From: Chara braunii
Taxonomy: Eukaryota > Streptophyta > Charophyceae > Charales > Characeae
Reading direction: 5' to 3'
Assembly (NCBI GenBank): GCA_003427395.1
Contig: BFEA01000106.1
Location: 2,018,482 to 2,051,390 of the forward strand
DNA: 32,909 nt
Under the pieces are notes generated by a model that saw only the letters and a program-made list of their open reading frames with translations, had not been told where the DNA came from and ran no database searches. A program made the position numbers and the translations under genes. The first letter of the stretch is position 1; each line of letters opens with the position of its first letter. Below, piece after piece: positions 1 through 9,756 of this stretch.

Positions 1-72
<72 letters not shown>

Positions 73-125
73 CACACACACACGCACACACACACACACA
101 CACACACGCACACACACATACACAC
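1..125. repeat. (CT)n/(CA)n microsatellite
   Basis: Simple dinucleotide repeat: about 14 bases of CT followed by more than 100 bases of CA with a few CG interruptions. Reading frames through it are cysteine/valine or threonine/histidine runs produced by the repeat and are not genes. Confidence 0.97.
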
Positions 126-194
126 CCTGCTGTAGAGCATGGGCTGTCAGTTGATGAAGGCATGTTTGTCGGTGGCCACCATTCGTTTGGGCGG

Positions 195-497
195 GAATGT
201 TTGTTTGGAGTTATGGTCACGGTATCTTCACAAGGAGGCTGAGAGAGTCTTTGCTGTGGTTGTCACTCCCACAGGCTGCACTTTTTGGAGCACATGGAAG
301 ATGGTGGTGCTTCCATGGTGTCTTAAGCAGTAGTGCTCCTGGTGTCGCATGGAGATTCTGTGAATGTATGCTTGGAGTTCTGGCCACAGTATCTTGGCGA
401 GGAGGCTGAGAGAGTGTTTGCTGTGGGTGCCATTCCCATGGGCTGCTCTTTTGGAGCACATGGAAGACACGGGAACTTCCAGGGTGTGTTAAGCAGT
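195..497. repeat. Two-copy tandem duplication, period about 167 bp
   Basis: Copy one (about 195-331) and copy two (about 362-497) align along their length. Both contain the words GGAGGCTGAGAGAGT and TTTGGAGCACATGGAAGA and end in TTAAGCAGT. The copies differ by substitutions and small indels, so the duplication is not recent. Reading frames in both copies stay open, but with no consistent protein. I see no gene here or in 498-966; a weak tract-AG resembling a splice acceptor near 762 is not followed by a convincing exon. Confidence 0.75.
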
Positions 498-966
498 GAA
501 GATCTTGTGGTCTTTGGGTTTATGGTACTCTGTACACTCCAGAGGCTAGACAGCAGATGGGGACTGCCTAGCCATGGAGTGATAGAGATAAGTGGTGGCG
601 TGAGTGGGTTATTCGGGAGGGATACAAGTGCCAGTGCTGCTGTGCTTGTGGGCTGACTTGGAGGGCTCTCCAAGTTTTTTCGGACTATGCTGTCTCTGGT
701 TGGTGCTTTCTTGCTGGTGGAGCCTTCTGTGTTAGGTATGTTGTCTTCTGCCCCTTACCTTTGTTTTTCTAGATTGAAAAAACTAAATATGCTTGTCCAA
801 GTGTGCCGCTTCGGCGGCAGACGGGTGTGTGGGCACTTCCCGCTCAACCACGCAAACGCGGGGAACCTTGCACCTTTCTATTATATTGCTCATCTATACT
901 TCTTTTTGTCTATGGATGGTTTGCGATGGTATGAGGATGGAATGAGAGAGAGAGTTTGGGGATGTT

Positions 967-1030
<64 letters not shown>
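967..1030. repeat. (CA)n microsatellite
   Basis: About 32 uninterrupted CA units. The following 1031-1420 contains no supported gene or recognisable element. Confidence 0.97.
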
Positions 1031-1033
<3 letters not shown>

Positions 1034-1422
1034 ATTTTTATGTATGTATGCTCGTTATTCCTCTTTCTTGATTTTTTCCAAGCATGTTGTGTGAAGGCCT
1101 GCGTGAGCACCCTTAAGCAGTGCTAAATAGTCGGCGGTTGGTAGTATGGAGTGCCTGCAGCTCCCTTAGGGGGGCTCTCCGTCTGTGACGTCTGTGGTGC
1201 ATGAGGTCTGTGGGTGGATGATCGACGTCTGTCAGAGCACCTTCCTGGCTCAGCAGGGGATGGGAACCAACAGTCTGCGAAGTTCACCCGTGATGAGAGA
1301 AGGTGATGTGCCGCTTTGGTCCGTGTTGGATGTGTAGACTGCTTGTCTTCGCTCCGCCACTGCCTTGCTGCCTGTGCCGCTAACGCCGCATGTCGTTCTT
1401 TGCAATTTGCTGTGTTCCCTAC

Positions 1423-1610
1423 GTGGTGTGGCTGCCGTGTTGGTGTTGCCCTGTCCTTTGCTGCGTTGTTGCCTTGCTGCTCATCCGTGTGCCGTTCCTT
1501 CCGTGTTCCTCAGTTGTGTGTCATGTGGTGTGGCTGCTGTGTTGGTGTTGCCTTGTGCTTCGCTGTGCTGTTGTCGTGCTGCTCGTCCGCTTGCCGTGTC
1601 GTTCCTTGAA
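1423..1610. repeat. Tandem repeat, two copies of about 102 bp
   Basis: Units beginning GTGGTGTGGCTGC at 1423 and 1525 align over roughly 90-100 bp, sharing TGTTGGTGTTGCC and a CTTGCTGCTC/CGTGCTGCTC block. The sequence is strongly T/G/C biased. Frames through it give cysteine-, leucine- and valine-rich peptides of the kind expected from such composition, so I do not call a protein. Confidence 0.7.
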
Positions 1611-1848
1611 GTCATTTTTTGGCGTTGTGCAGTTGAGTTGCTGCCCGCTGCTTCGCTGAGTTGCCGCCCGCTGCTATGTTCCGCTTGGGGACAGTCTGCC
1701 TTCAACATGGGTCAAAGGGTTCATGACCCAAACCATCAAACAAGGAGATTCCGCAGATTGTCGAGGGTTGAGCCTCCTGATGAGTCGGTGCAACTCCAAG
1801 GAAACAATCTATCATCACGATTCATCAGTTCTATTTTTTTCGCTTTGC

Positions 1849-2410
1849 GTTTTTTGGTTACTTTACTTGCTGCCCACCCGCCTCTCCCATGCCCGCCAGC
1901 CTACATTCCGTGTTGTTGCTTCACCGCCCTAGTGCTACTTCTTGACTTGTTGCCGCCTTGTGCTTCTGCCTAGTGCTGTTTATCTTCCCCTCCCGCCTCC
2001 CTCCACCCTTTGTTCTTTGCTGCAGCTTTGTGTTTTTTGGTTACTTTACTTGCCGCCCACCTGCGTCCCCCATGCCCTCCAGCTTACGTTCCGTGTTGTT
2101 GCTTCAACCCCCAAGTGCTACTTCTTGAATTGTTGCCGCCTCGTGCGTCTGCCTAGTGCTGTTTATCTTCCCCTCCCACCTCCCTCCACCCTCCACCCTC
2201 CACCCTTTGCTCTTTGCTGCGGCTTTGTGTTTTTTGGTTATTTTACTTGTTGCCCACCCGCCTCCCCCATGCCCTCCAGCCTACATTCCGTGTTGTTGCT
2301 TCACCGCCCTAGTGCTACTTCTTGACTTGTTGCCGCCCCGTGCTTCTGCCTAGTGCTGTTTATCTTCCCTTCCTGCCTCGCCCATGCCCTCCACCCTTTG
2401 CTCTTTGCTG
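1849..2410. repeat. Tandem repeat, about three copies, period 183-197 bp
   Basis: The phrase GTTTTTTGGTTACTTTACTT (or a one-base variant) starts at about 1849, 2032 and 2229. Each copy continues through a pyrimidine-rich block with CCTAGTGCTGTTTATCTTCC. The period varies because a CCCTCCA-type subrepeat is expanded in the second unit. This looks like a minisatellite; no gene is supported. Confidence 0.85.
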
Positions 2411-2432
2411 CGGCTCGTCGTCCAAGTGCCGC

Positions 2433-2594
2433 GTTGATTTTTTTTCATTTTTTTTTACAGAAGACACCCGAGGTCGTGCTTGGGGTGCTGATAAGAGCAG
2501 GCACCAACAGCACTCCCAGGGAGGCTCCATCTATTGGGGGGGAGCTGCACCTGTTGGAAATCGGCTCCAGTGTCCCTGAACATTATAGTTGATT
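2433..2594 (-). mobile_element. Short A-tailed retroposon (SINE-like), minus strand
   Basis: The minus strand carries the family head (GGGACNCTGGANCC, then a CTCCCCNCCAATAGATGGAGC block), then a tail with the TGCTCTTATCAGCA hairpin, then a poly(A) tail that appears as T-runs at 2440-2452 on the plus strand. A 7-bp direct repeat GTTGATT (2433-2439 and 2588-2594) may be the target-site duplication. No ORF. The head matches copies at 11965, 12704, 12819, 13773, 22454, 22968, 31655 and 32504. Confidence 0.75.
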
Positions 2595-3130
2595 GTTTGA
2601 AAATACATTTAACTTGAAATGACAGCAAGCTGCAGGGCCTTCCTACAGAAGAGAGAGCTTGACAGGTACACCTACACTGCAGCCTGAGAAGGTTGTCTGC
2701 ATGCCATCATAATGGAAGTGATAGCATCCACAGGACCCATGGCCAGTACTGGGAGATCTGAATACAGATACTAAGATGTGATCTCCTTCTCCCTGTTCTC
2801 CCAGCAAGCAACCCCCTGTTGTCTCAGTCTTGGAGGCTGGTGCTATCTCCTTTTGATGGAATCCCAGTTTATGTAGGCCAGCACACCTTCAAGTTGGTGT
2901 AACCAGAGTAGAAGAGCTACCTGAGTAGAACTGAAACTGAGAACCAATCCTTTTCTGGCATCTGCCTCTTCATATATTTTGATAGCTGCCAGATTAAACT
3001 TGATTTGTTCTTGAAAAAAGAAAACAGCCATTTTGAAACTTAGATCAGCCTCAGACCAAACCCAGACACAGCATATCTAATTTCTTCAGACTCCTTCTGT
3101 CCCATACCATTGCAAATCCACTATTGAAAG

Positions 3131-3552
3131 AGGTAGACAGACAAGGCCGAAGAGGCTGATTTTTGTGGTGGACTCGAAGGGTAGTAGAACTATAGGAAGG
3201 GCGGTTTTCAGGGTGACCGGGGAATTTGAAGGAAAGACCGGGAGTCTGGAGAGATTTGTCATAGTCTCCAACATTGTTTCAGAAGTGGGATATAGAAGGT
3301 AATGCTGCTAGGATACCACGGGCATCTGGCGGCCAGGCTCTGGCTGAAGAGGCAGTACTCCTTTTTCTTTATACTTCCCATACTTCCTGTTTTTGAATCA
3401 TGTATCAGTATTACCTGATTGAGGGATGAATAGACCGGAGCCAGTACCTGAGCTGCTAGTGGTGGATGCTCATACCAACACCACTAGCAATCTCAGCCGG
3501 TTTTCTTTATAAAAAAATAAAAATAAAAATAAAAAAAATCCACTATTGAAAG
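3131..3552 (+). mobile_element. A-tailed retroposon of about 405 bp with 17-bp target duplication
   Basis: A perfect direct repeat AAATCCACTATTGAAAG flanks it at 3114-3130 and 3536-3552. The right end is an A-rich tail with AAAAT units (3509-3535), so orientation is plus. Just before the tail lies a stem-loop, GCTAGTGGTGG...CCAACACCACTAGC, also seen in the tails of the other short retroposons here. The 5' 300 bp match no other copy in the window. One plus frame from about 3145 to 3300 reads fairly protein-like, but I cannot assign it. It lies just before the ORF2 stop codon of LINE copy A. Confidence 0.85.
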
Positions 3553-4268
3553 CTCTGAGGGTGGGAATAAATCAGTAAAACAATCCGGAGATCTCGGAGA
3601 CCCACCTGGTTGAAAATCAAAATCGTTGCAGAAGGACTCTGAAGGAGATATCATAATCCCTCTTGATGTCTCACTCTCCCTCCCCGCCAGGCCAGCTTAC
3701 TTCTCCCAACCTTTATCCTGAGTGAACCCCAGCCAGTTTGTGGAAAAATTGTTGATAATCTTTTTTATGTTTTGTTTCTGAAATTCTGAGTTAGAGTTCT
3801 CAATGTTGATCTTGTCCTGGACCAGTGACCTCTGATTTCTGTATGAATGAATTATTGTCTTACCTCCATGATCTCTTTTCCTTCTATCCTCGCTTCTTCC
3901 CATGAGAGCACACATCTTTTATACCACAAAACCCACAACACTGATTTCCTTCCTAAGTTCGAAAGGTTGGCCTGGAATTCAGTTAAGTTTTAAAAAACTG
4001 GGTTCCAGTGCCCCAATAGAATATCTCTCCAGTCCCAAGGCCATTCCAGACCTGCAAGTTTGGTCCACATGTAGTCCCATCTTCGCCATAGTAATCTGGC
4101 CCCTGGGCATTGGAGGAAAATATGCTCTATTGTTTCTCTAATTTTCCTTCTAGGCAAAAGGCTGAGACGCATACACGGCACCAAGGTAACGCCAACCCTC
4201 GCTGTTCCAAAGATGAATGGTCAAAAAAAAAAAAAAGAATGGTCAACTAGTTGGTCAAAGGCTGGTAA

Positions 4269-4390
4269 GCATCTGTGGGCAATTTTTTTATTTTTATTTT
4301 TATTTTTATTTTTTTTTAATAATAAAGCAACTCCGGGTGATGCTAGAGGTGCTGGTATAAACAGCCACCGCTAGCATCTGTGGACAATTT
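4269..4390 (-). mobile_element. Short A-tailed retroposon inside LINE copy A
   Basis: Flanked by a 17-bp near-perfect direct repeat, GCATCTGTGG(G/A)CAATTT, at 4269-4285 and 4374-4390. The insert is mostly a poly(A) tail with AAAAT units, seen as T-runs on the plus strand at 4282-4320, plus a stem-loop GCTAGCGGTGG...CCAGCACCTCTAGC. It therefore keeps only the tail hairpin of the family. Removing it with one repeat copy rejoins QWQIVHRC to LPAFDQLVDH, matching copy B QWQIEHRCLPTNDWLIDH. Confidence 0.85.
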
Positions 4391-4770
4391 GCCATTGTGG
4401 AGAGGCAAATTTCATTGCTCTCTCTTTAATATCCTTACACCACTTGACCTTCAAGAGTAGATCGTGGTAGATATGAAGTTGTCTGACCCATCGTTCCTTC
4501 ATTATAGCGGTAACATCAGTTATGGGACAAAGGAGACGATATGAGGCTTTGACAGTTTATGCTAGGAGTTTTTGAGGTTTGCACTTCATTTTAGCCCTCC
4601 ACATCCACTCCCTTGTTGGGTCTAAAGGCAATTCAGGTATTGGCATCTGTGAAAAATAGGCCTTCCAACCCTTGTCCTATACATTGTTGAGTCTGGAAAG
4701 AAAGCAACTTGTTGTTGATTAACTTGAGGAATCACTAGATTCCTACTAATTCTGCACAGATTTAGCAATG

Positions 4771-4784
4771 CCCCCCCCCCCCCC
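4771..4784. repeat. Poly(C) run of 14
   Basis: Fourteen consecutive C within the degraded ORF2 of LINE copy A. It is a homopolymer slippage site and a likely place for an assembly length error. Confidence 0.95.
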
Positions 4785-5026
4785 GATGAATATCAATGAT
4801 TTGACCAATTACCGTATTTCCATCGGGTTGAATTGCACACACCCAGACTGCCTCCCTGAATTCCACTCCTTTTTTGAGAAGTGCTAACCAGGCTAGTGGG
4901 ATAGATGAAATGATTTGGTCTTAAAAAAAGGACTCTAAATTTTCTGTTAAGTTCCTTGCATACTTTATTTCTTTTTTCAGTTGCTCCACTGATTTCCGTT
5001 TTTTATTTCTTGTATCCCAAATATCC

Positions 5027-5235
5027 TTAAACCACCAGTACTTGGCCCAGCTGTTGATGCCGAGCCAGGATACCCCCTGCGCGCCAAGTTTTGCCGAGCC
5101 ACCGGGGCACCGTTTCGTTTTCATTTTGGCTGCCGCTTCCAGCCATTGTGGTTCGGTGCCCCGAAGCCCACAACTACCGGCGCGTTAACGGGAATCGCCC
5201 GCGGCCAATAGTTGGGCCAAGTACTGGTGGTTTAA
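5027..5235. mobile_element. TTAA-flanked MITE (piggyBac-like target) in LINE copy A
   Basis: A 201-bp element (5031-5231) with 19-bp perfect terminal inverted repeats, ACCACCAGTACTTGGCCCA, flanked on both sides by TTAA. Deleting the element and one TTAA restores the LINE reading frame as KAEILRIKDIWDTRN, matching copy B (VKHGIWKVGDLWDTE), so the empty site is known. The interior is GC-rich and non-coding. Its reverse complement resembles the elements at 30707-30904 and 30147-30340, sharing ACCACAATGGCTGG and TTGGCGCGCAGG. TTAA duplication is typical of piggyBac-superfamily transposons; the superfamily assignment is inferred from that alone. Confidence 0.9.
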
Positions 5236-5459
5236 TTCTTAATATTTCGGCCTTCACCCACTTTGACCAGGGCCCGTGAGAACTAATGTAAACCCTTCCA
5301 TTAAGATCTGAAATCCATCTGCTGCCAAAAATAGATTTTTGAAGTACCTCCACATATCTTGATGGGGGGCCCTTGTTGGGGAGGGGGAGTTTGCACCATG
5401 TCCTTAGCAATTCAGACCAGAAATTATCCAGTACAAGATCTTTTACTATTGCACACCTG

Positions 5460-7000
5460 AAACCCCCCCTTGCAAAGACAAAAAAGCAGGAAATTTGGGA
5501 AGTGGTAGGGGGGAAGCATAAGGCACCACAGAAAACGGCATCGCAGAAAACAGTATCGAAAGACGAGGCAGGCCGTGAGGACAATCGTTTTGACCGCCTG
5601 AGGGACAGCAGGGAGAAGTTGGGCCAGGAAGAGGAGAAGGATCAGGATGGTCAAAAACAGGTCCCCAAAGAAGACCAGGACGAGCATAATCTGTCCAAAG
5701 GGAAAGGGGTGGCGATCCAAGATAGTGATCGCACACAGCAGCTACGGGACGGCCTTGCTACGCCGCCTCCAGGAATCATAATTCAGGACACAGCAAAGGA
5801 CGGCTGCGCGACAGCAGTGGGGGAGGTGGGGGCGTGTGAAACGGGATATCAACCGCTGCAGCAAGGGATGCGGTTGAAACAGCAGGCGAGGGCGAAACTT
5901 GTTACCCCGCAAGAGCAACAAGCACTGCGAGCACAGCAACCGCAGCCGGAGCCTCGTCTGCCTGATCAAGAACAACCTCAAGCCCCGACATCTCCGCAAC
6001 CAGCAGAACACGGGGAACCGCTACCACTACCCTCCGATTTTTGCTCGGATGCCTTCGGGGCACAGCAGATGGACGTGGACACATCCCCTCCTCCCCCGGA
6101 TGTGGAAATGGAGGAACCCTCACAAGACCCGACAGACCCCGATGCCCCCCCCCACGAAATGGGTCTAGATCAGAAAATACAGGTGGTGGCAGACTGGATA
6201 CTGAAACACCTCCAGTCAGACTGCCCAGTTGAAGGGGAGGAGTATTGGGACAAGTCCTACGTCGAACTAGTGGGCTTCTGAACAACAGCCCCACACTAAG
6301 GACTGCACTGACATCCGGCCCCCCTCCCCATCTGACTTGGGCAGAGGCATTTCAACGGATCTTGGCTGTCGCTCGGAGCCGGTTTCACCCCCCCTCGGCA
6401 GCACCCCCCTCTACACACAAGACGCAGGACCAACCGACTCAGCCGGAGGCAAAGGGAGCAGAATCGCCAGATGCGGGGCTGACCTCAGGAAGACTTAAGC
6501 TAAGGCAACTTATGGAGCGAGGTCTCTTCGAGATGCCGCTCTCTAAGCCGGAGGCGGTATTAGTGATTCCCCTGAGAAAAACAGAAGAAAGATGGGAAGT
6601 GGGCCTCTCCGCGGTGGGGGAGTATGGGGGTGTAACATTGCAAGGCTGGGACTTTGCACCCCAGGAAGGGGATCAGGGGGAAAGAGCACGGATTTTCTCC
6701 AGTCAGATGACAGCCTTTATCCCAAAACACTACGCCCCCGGGGCAACTGCAGGCTTGAGATTCGAAGCCTGTTGTGACGAGCAGCTGGCCAAAAATGATC
6801 TCTACCTACTTTTTGATCCCAACAGAGCCGCCAACCTGGGATGGTACAGCCACAATGCTCTACTGGACTTACAGTGTGCAAAGATTAAGGCCAGTGAATA
6901 TTGGCCCGAGGATGACGTATGTAGATGCTTGTGTCGTATGGTGCGGAAGAGGATTCTACAACTGGATAAATGGGACGTCAAGAAATGGCACCCACTATGA
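5460..7000 (+). pseudogene. LINE copy B ORF1 (Q/P-rich, two conserved blocks), frameshifted
   Basis: Two overlapping frames form one broken ORF1. The first, to 6281, is charged and then rich in Q, P and E, with an acidic tail and a block DQKIQVVADWILKHL...EEYWDKSYVEL near 6170-6270. The second, about 6245-7000, has LRQLMERG...PEAVLVIPLRKTEERW and a C-terminal LGWYSHNALLDLQCAKIKAS. Copy C has both blocks (LAFLTDWTLTKI...NRYWGEAKRVL; LRELVR...GVVIFPIRRE; WFNHQQLMGLRTTRFL), so they are conserved domains, not chance frames. No CCHC zinc knuckle, usual in plant L1 ORF1, is visible. An RNA-binding role is inferred only from position. No convincing ATG start is seen; the 5' end may be truncated. Confidence 0.75.
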
Positions 7001-7088
7001 GGCAAGGGGAGGGGCCACCAAGTAGAGGGGGTCCTAGATAGGTCACTAAGTAATGGAGGAGTTAGATATATTATACAGTAAGAACTAG

Positions 7089-7901
7089 GCTTGGAAAAAA
7101 TGTGTCGATTCTGCCGACCTGGATCTTCGTTCTCTCAATGTGAACGGGCTGGCAGCAGGCAGGCCAGAAAAGCGCCAAGCCATCTGGGATCAACTCAGGG
7201 GTATAGGAGGTAGGCGGTGGCCGGATGTAATGTGCATACAAGAAACACATCTGCAGGATATTCCGGATCATAACAGAGCACATAATTTAGTTTGGCCTCA
7301 CACGGCCATAAGAGCTCACGCTCCCACACCGGGCTCCGCAGGGGTCGCGATCTGGATACCCCCGGACTCTAAATTTCAACCCGTTTACTGGACGGTGGAT
7401 GAAGCTGAGGGACGATGGGCCTCGGTTCTGGGAATGTTAGAGTTGGAACTTTTTTGCATTATTTGTATCTACTCACCTAACTCCGTTGGGGACAGGAGGG
7501 AGTTCCTAGGAAGGATTGGAATGCAAATCCCGGAAGGTATTCCCTTAATAATAGCAGGGGATTTTAATGCGGCCCCTAATAAGAGCCTGGATAAATGGAA
7601 CCCTCAAGACTCCCCCTCCTTCGCTGCAATAGAGGACGAGCAAATGATAGCAGACCTCTGCGAGTCACTGTCAGTCTTTGACACATTCCGACGGCTGCAC
7701 CCGCTAACGCGAGCGTTCACGTGCATTCGAGACAACAATCCAACGCGTCTATCTAAGTCTCGAATAGATCTTGTCCTGATGTCTAATGATCTGGAGGGGG
7801 CCTTGAGGTGGGCATTGATCCTCCCCCGGAGCTCGTATCCGGGTCTCGACCATAAGACATGTGGCATAATAAAAGCCGGATCAAGGACCAGGCTTTTATA
7901 A
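7089..7901 (+). pseudogene. LINE copy B ORF2, APE-type endonuclease domain
   Basis: The frame is open from 7089 after a TAG at 7086. It shows the exonuclease-endonuclease-phosphatase motifs in order: LRSLNVNGL (metal-site Asn, near 7125), MCIQETHLQD (catalytic Glu, near 7240), SAGVAIWIP, IYSPN, IIAGDFNAAP (near 7555), KSRIDLVLM (near 7760) and a final GLDHKT. In L1 this domain nicks target DNA to prime reverse transcription. There is no ATG upstream of the first motif in this frame, so the true start is lost or lies in another frame. After 7880 the frame breaks: the match to copy C continues in other frames (7880-8250), with an EWEFWREQK/YLEWFNN region. The domain looks complete but could only be expressed as a truncated product. 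Confidence 0.88.
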
Positions 7902-8247
7902 ACTTAATACCTCTCTACTCAAAGACCCAACCTTTTCGGAGATGATCCTGCATGAATGGGAGTTCTGGCGCGAACAGAAACACCTTTTTAACTCATATCT
8001 TGAGTGGTTCAACAACGGTGATCTTTTTAGCCTGAAAATGTAAGGAATACTCCAAAGCCAAAGCGGCTTTGCGACAGCATCTCGAAATGACCACCCATGG
8101 AGTTAGTTGCCTTGGAAGGACAGGTAGAAGCTACCCATTTAAACTCAGACCAGGACCCTCAACATCATCACCTCCATCCAAAATCTCAAAGACCGACTTC
8201 TACAGTATGCCCTACACAGATGGCAAGAAATTAGAATCAGAGGGAAA

Positions 8248-9756
8248 ATGACTAAGCTCACCTACGAAGCCTCAATGGATACCCATTTTTTCTCCTTAGC
8301 CACCGCATGGTCGCGGCGGACAGTCATTGAAGCCCTGTTCGATCCAGAAAACAATAACACCATCGCCACTGACATAGCACATTGTACCCTGATTACTAGG
8401 AAATTCTTTAAACAACTTTATACCTCTCACATCTCTTTTCCCAATCAGGAAGAAAGGTCTCGCGAAATACAGGAGTTCTTACTCCCAATGGACCGACACA
8501 TCTCCCCTGAGCAACGAGACAAACTGGAAACGACACTTACAAAGGAGGAAGTCTGGACTGCGCTCCTTCAAATGAAGGAAGATAAAACCCTTGGTATAGA
8601 TGGCTTCCCCAAAGAGTTTTGGGAAACGATGTGGTCGGACCTCAGCGGCGATCTATGGGAGTATTACCAGAATGTATGGGAGGCCGGGGAAATGGGGGAA
8701 ACCGTGGGGAAGGGGGTACTTTCTCTTCTGTACAAAAAAGGGGACAAAATGAACATTAGGAACTATCGACCCATCACATTGCTTACGGTAGTGTACAAAA
8801 TGTTCTCGAAAGCGCTGGCCAACCGCATGGCGACTGTATTGGAAGACGTCATTCACCCAACCCAAACCGGGTTTATGTCAGGCAGAAATATCCAAGAAAA
8901 CATCTTGCTGGTGAATGAAGTAGTCCAACTAGCACGAAGGAAACAAGCCAATGCGGCGATCATCTTTATCGATTTCGAAAAGGCTTACGATCACGTGGAC
9001 TGGGAATTCCTAGACATATGTCTGGACAAAATGAACTTTGGTCCAATAATTCGGCGCTGGGTTAAAATCCTCCACCATAATGCCACCACCTGTGTCCAGG
9101 TCAACGGGTCGGTGACACCACCATTTGAACTCCAACGGTCGGTGAGACAAGGGGACCCCATTGCCCCTTACCTCTTCTTGGTGATCATGGAGGCATTATC
9201 TGCTAATCTACGCCAGAATAAAGACCTCACACGAATTAAAATAGCGAATATCCCCAACGAGGCAATACCTATCTGCTCCCTATTTGTTGATGACCTTACC
9301 ATCATGGTAGAAGCAACAGCGGCTAACATGGAGGAAATCCAACACCTCATGAATAAATTTTGTTGCTTGTCAGATATGACAGTGAATTGGGGACAAAAGA
9401 CTGCGGGGTGGTGGATACACCACCAGGGGGGAAGACCTCCGGAAAACCCGCGAATCTCCTGGCTACCCCCTGAAGACCCCCTCAAGATTCTGGGGGCACA
9501 AATCACCGCCAAAGGAAAACCAACATCTAACGACGAGTGGTTGTCTGGACCAGCGCAAGTTAAGCTCGAAAAATGGAACAATAAGCGTACGTCCATATTT
9601 GGGCGAGCTTTTGTCATCAACAATGTGGTTCTGGCCACGCTCTGGTACAAAGCTATCCTATGGCCAATGAGCAATGGCGGGCTCAAAACACTCAAACAGC
9701 AGTTAGCGGTCTTCCTACGGAGGGGGGATAGCAATAACACCCATGCGATAAGCTGA
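8248..9756 (+). pseudogene. LINE copy B ORF2, reverse transcriptase domain
   Basis: A 502-codon frame with the RVT_1 motifs of non-LTR reverse transcriptases: KTLGIDGFPKEFWE, NYRPITLLTVVYKM, TQTGFMSGRNIQENI, IDFEKAYDHVDW (first catalytic Asp), RSVRQGDPIAPYLF and LFVDDLTIMV at about 9280-9300 (catalytic Asp pair). The usual A of F/YADD is V here. A thumb-like region follows (AFVINNVVLATLWYKAILWP). It ends at a TGA (9754-9756) that aligns to an open codon in copy C; the same frame continues from 9757 with VAWDSVIQPKNKGGLGIVDP, so this is a nonsense mutation, consistent with CGA to TGA, not the real end. The first ATG at 8248 is internal to the ORF2 homology. Confidence 0.92.

Larger units (their letters stand above)
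2595..5455 (-). mobile_element. LINE copy A: 5'-truncated L1-type retrotransposon
   Basis: Minus-strand remnant covering only the C-terminal third of ORF2 and a probable 3' UTR (2595-3086). It collinearly matches LINE copy B (10000-11590), from the segment before the GRV..SPWKGW motif to the C-terminal FPP block. It was later hit by at least three insertions, at 3131-3535, 4286-4373 and 5031-5231, each with its own target duplication, so it is among the oldest insertions here. The 5' junction near 5455 abuts the start of copy B. No poly(A) tail is evident at the left edge. Confidence 0.85.
3087..5455 (-). pseudogene. LINE copy A ORF2 C-terminal remnant (zf-RVT region)
   Basis: Order along the minus strand: SELLRTWCKLPLP (near 5420), SIFGSRWISDLNGRV, GPWSKWVKAEILRI, the MITE, KDIWDTRNKK, then IPLAWLALLKKG. 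Next come an ELPLDPTREWMW block, ASPQWQIVHRC (near 4390), a short retroposon, and LPAFDQLVDH. It ends with WCRVC, a frameshift, ETIEHIFLQCP with LLWRRWDYMW (about 4130-4030), NFSTNWLG (near 3730) and a C-terminus near 3090 after the second retroposon. The CxxC...HxxxxC spacing is that of the zinc-binding zf-RVT family (PF13966) C-terminal to reverse transcriptase in plant LINEs. Endonuclease and RT are absent. Frameshifts and stops make it non-functional. Confidence 0.85.

Noticed and set aside
14-220. Long cysteine/valine frame on the minus strand, with similar frames at 910-1110 and 12298-12561
   Set aside because: They are translations of CA/TG microsatellites.
762-870. Possible exon after TTTTTCTAG with KTKYACP and RRQTGVW, faintly like ribosomal protein L37a
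   Set aside because: The CxxC pairs and spacing of that family are missing and the frame soon becomes unrelated; treated as chance.
1365-1973. A 202-codon cysteine- and leucine-rich frame
   Set aside because: It runs through C/T-biased tandem repeats, overlaps other equally long frames, and shows no signal peptide or domain.
5174-5584. A 136-codon minus-strand frame as a single gene
   Set aside because: It is a composite of LINE copy A residue, MITE sequence and the antisense of copy B ORF1.
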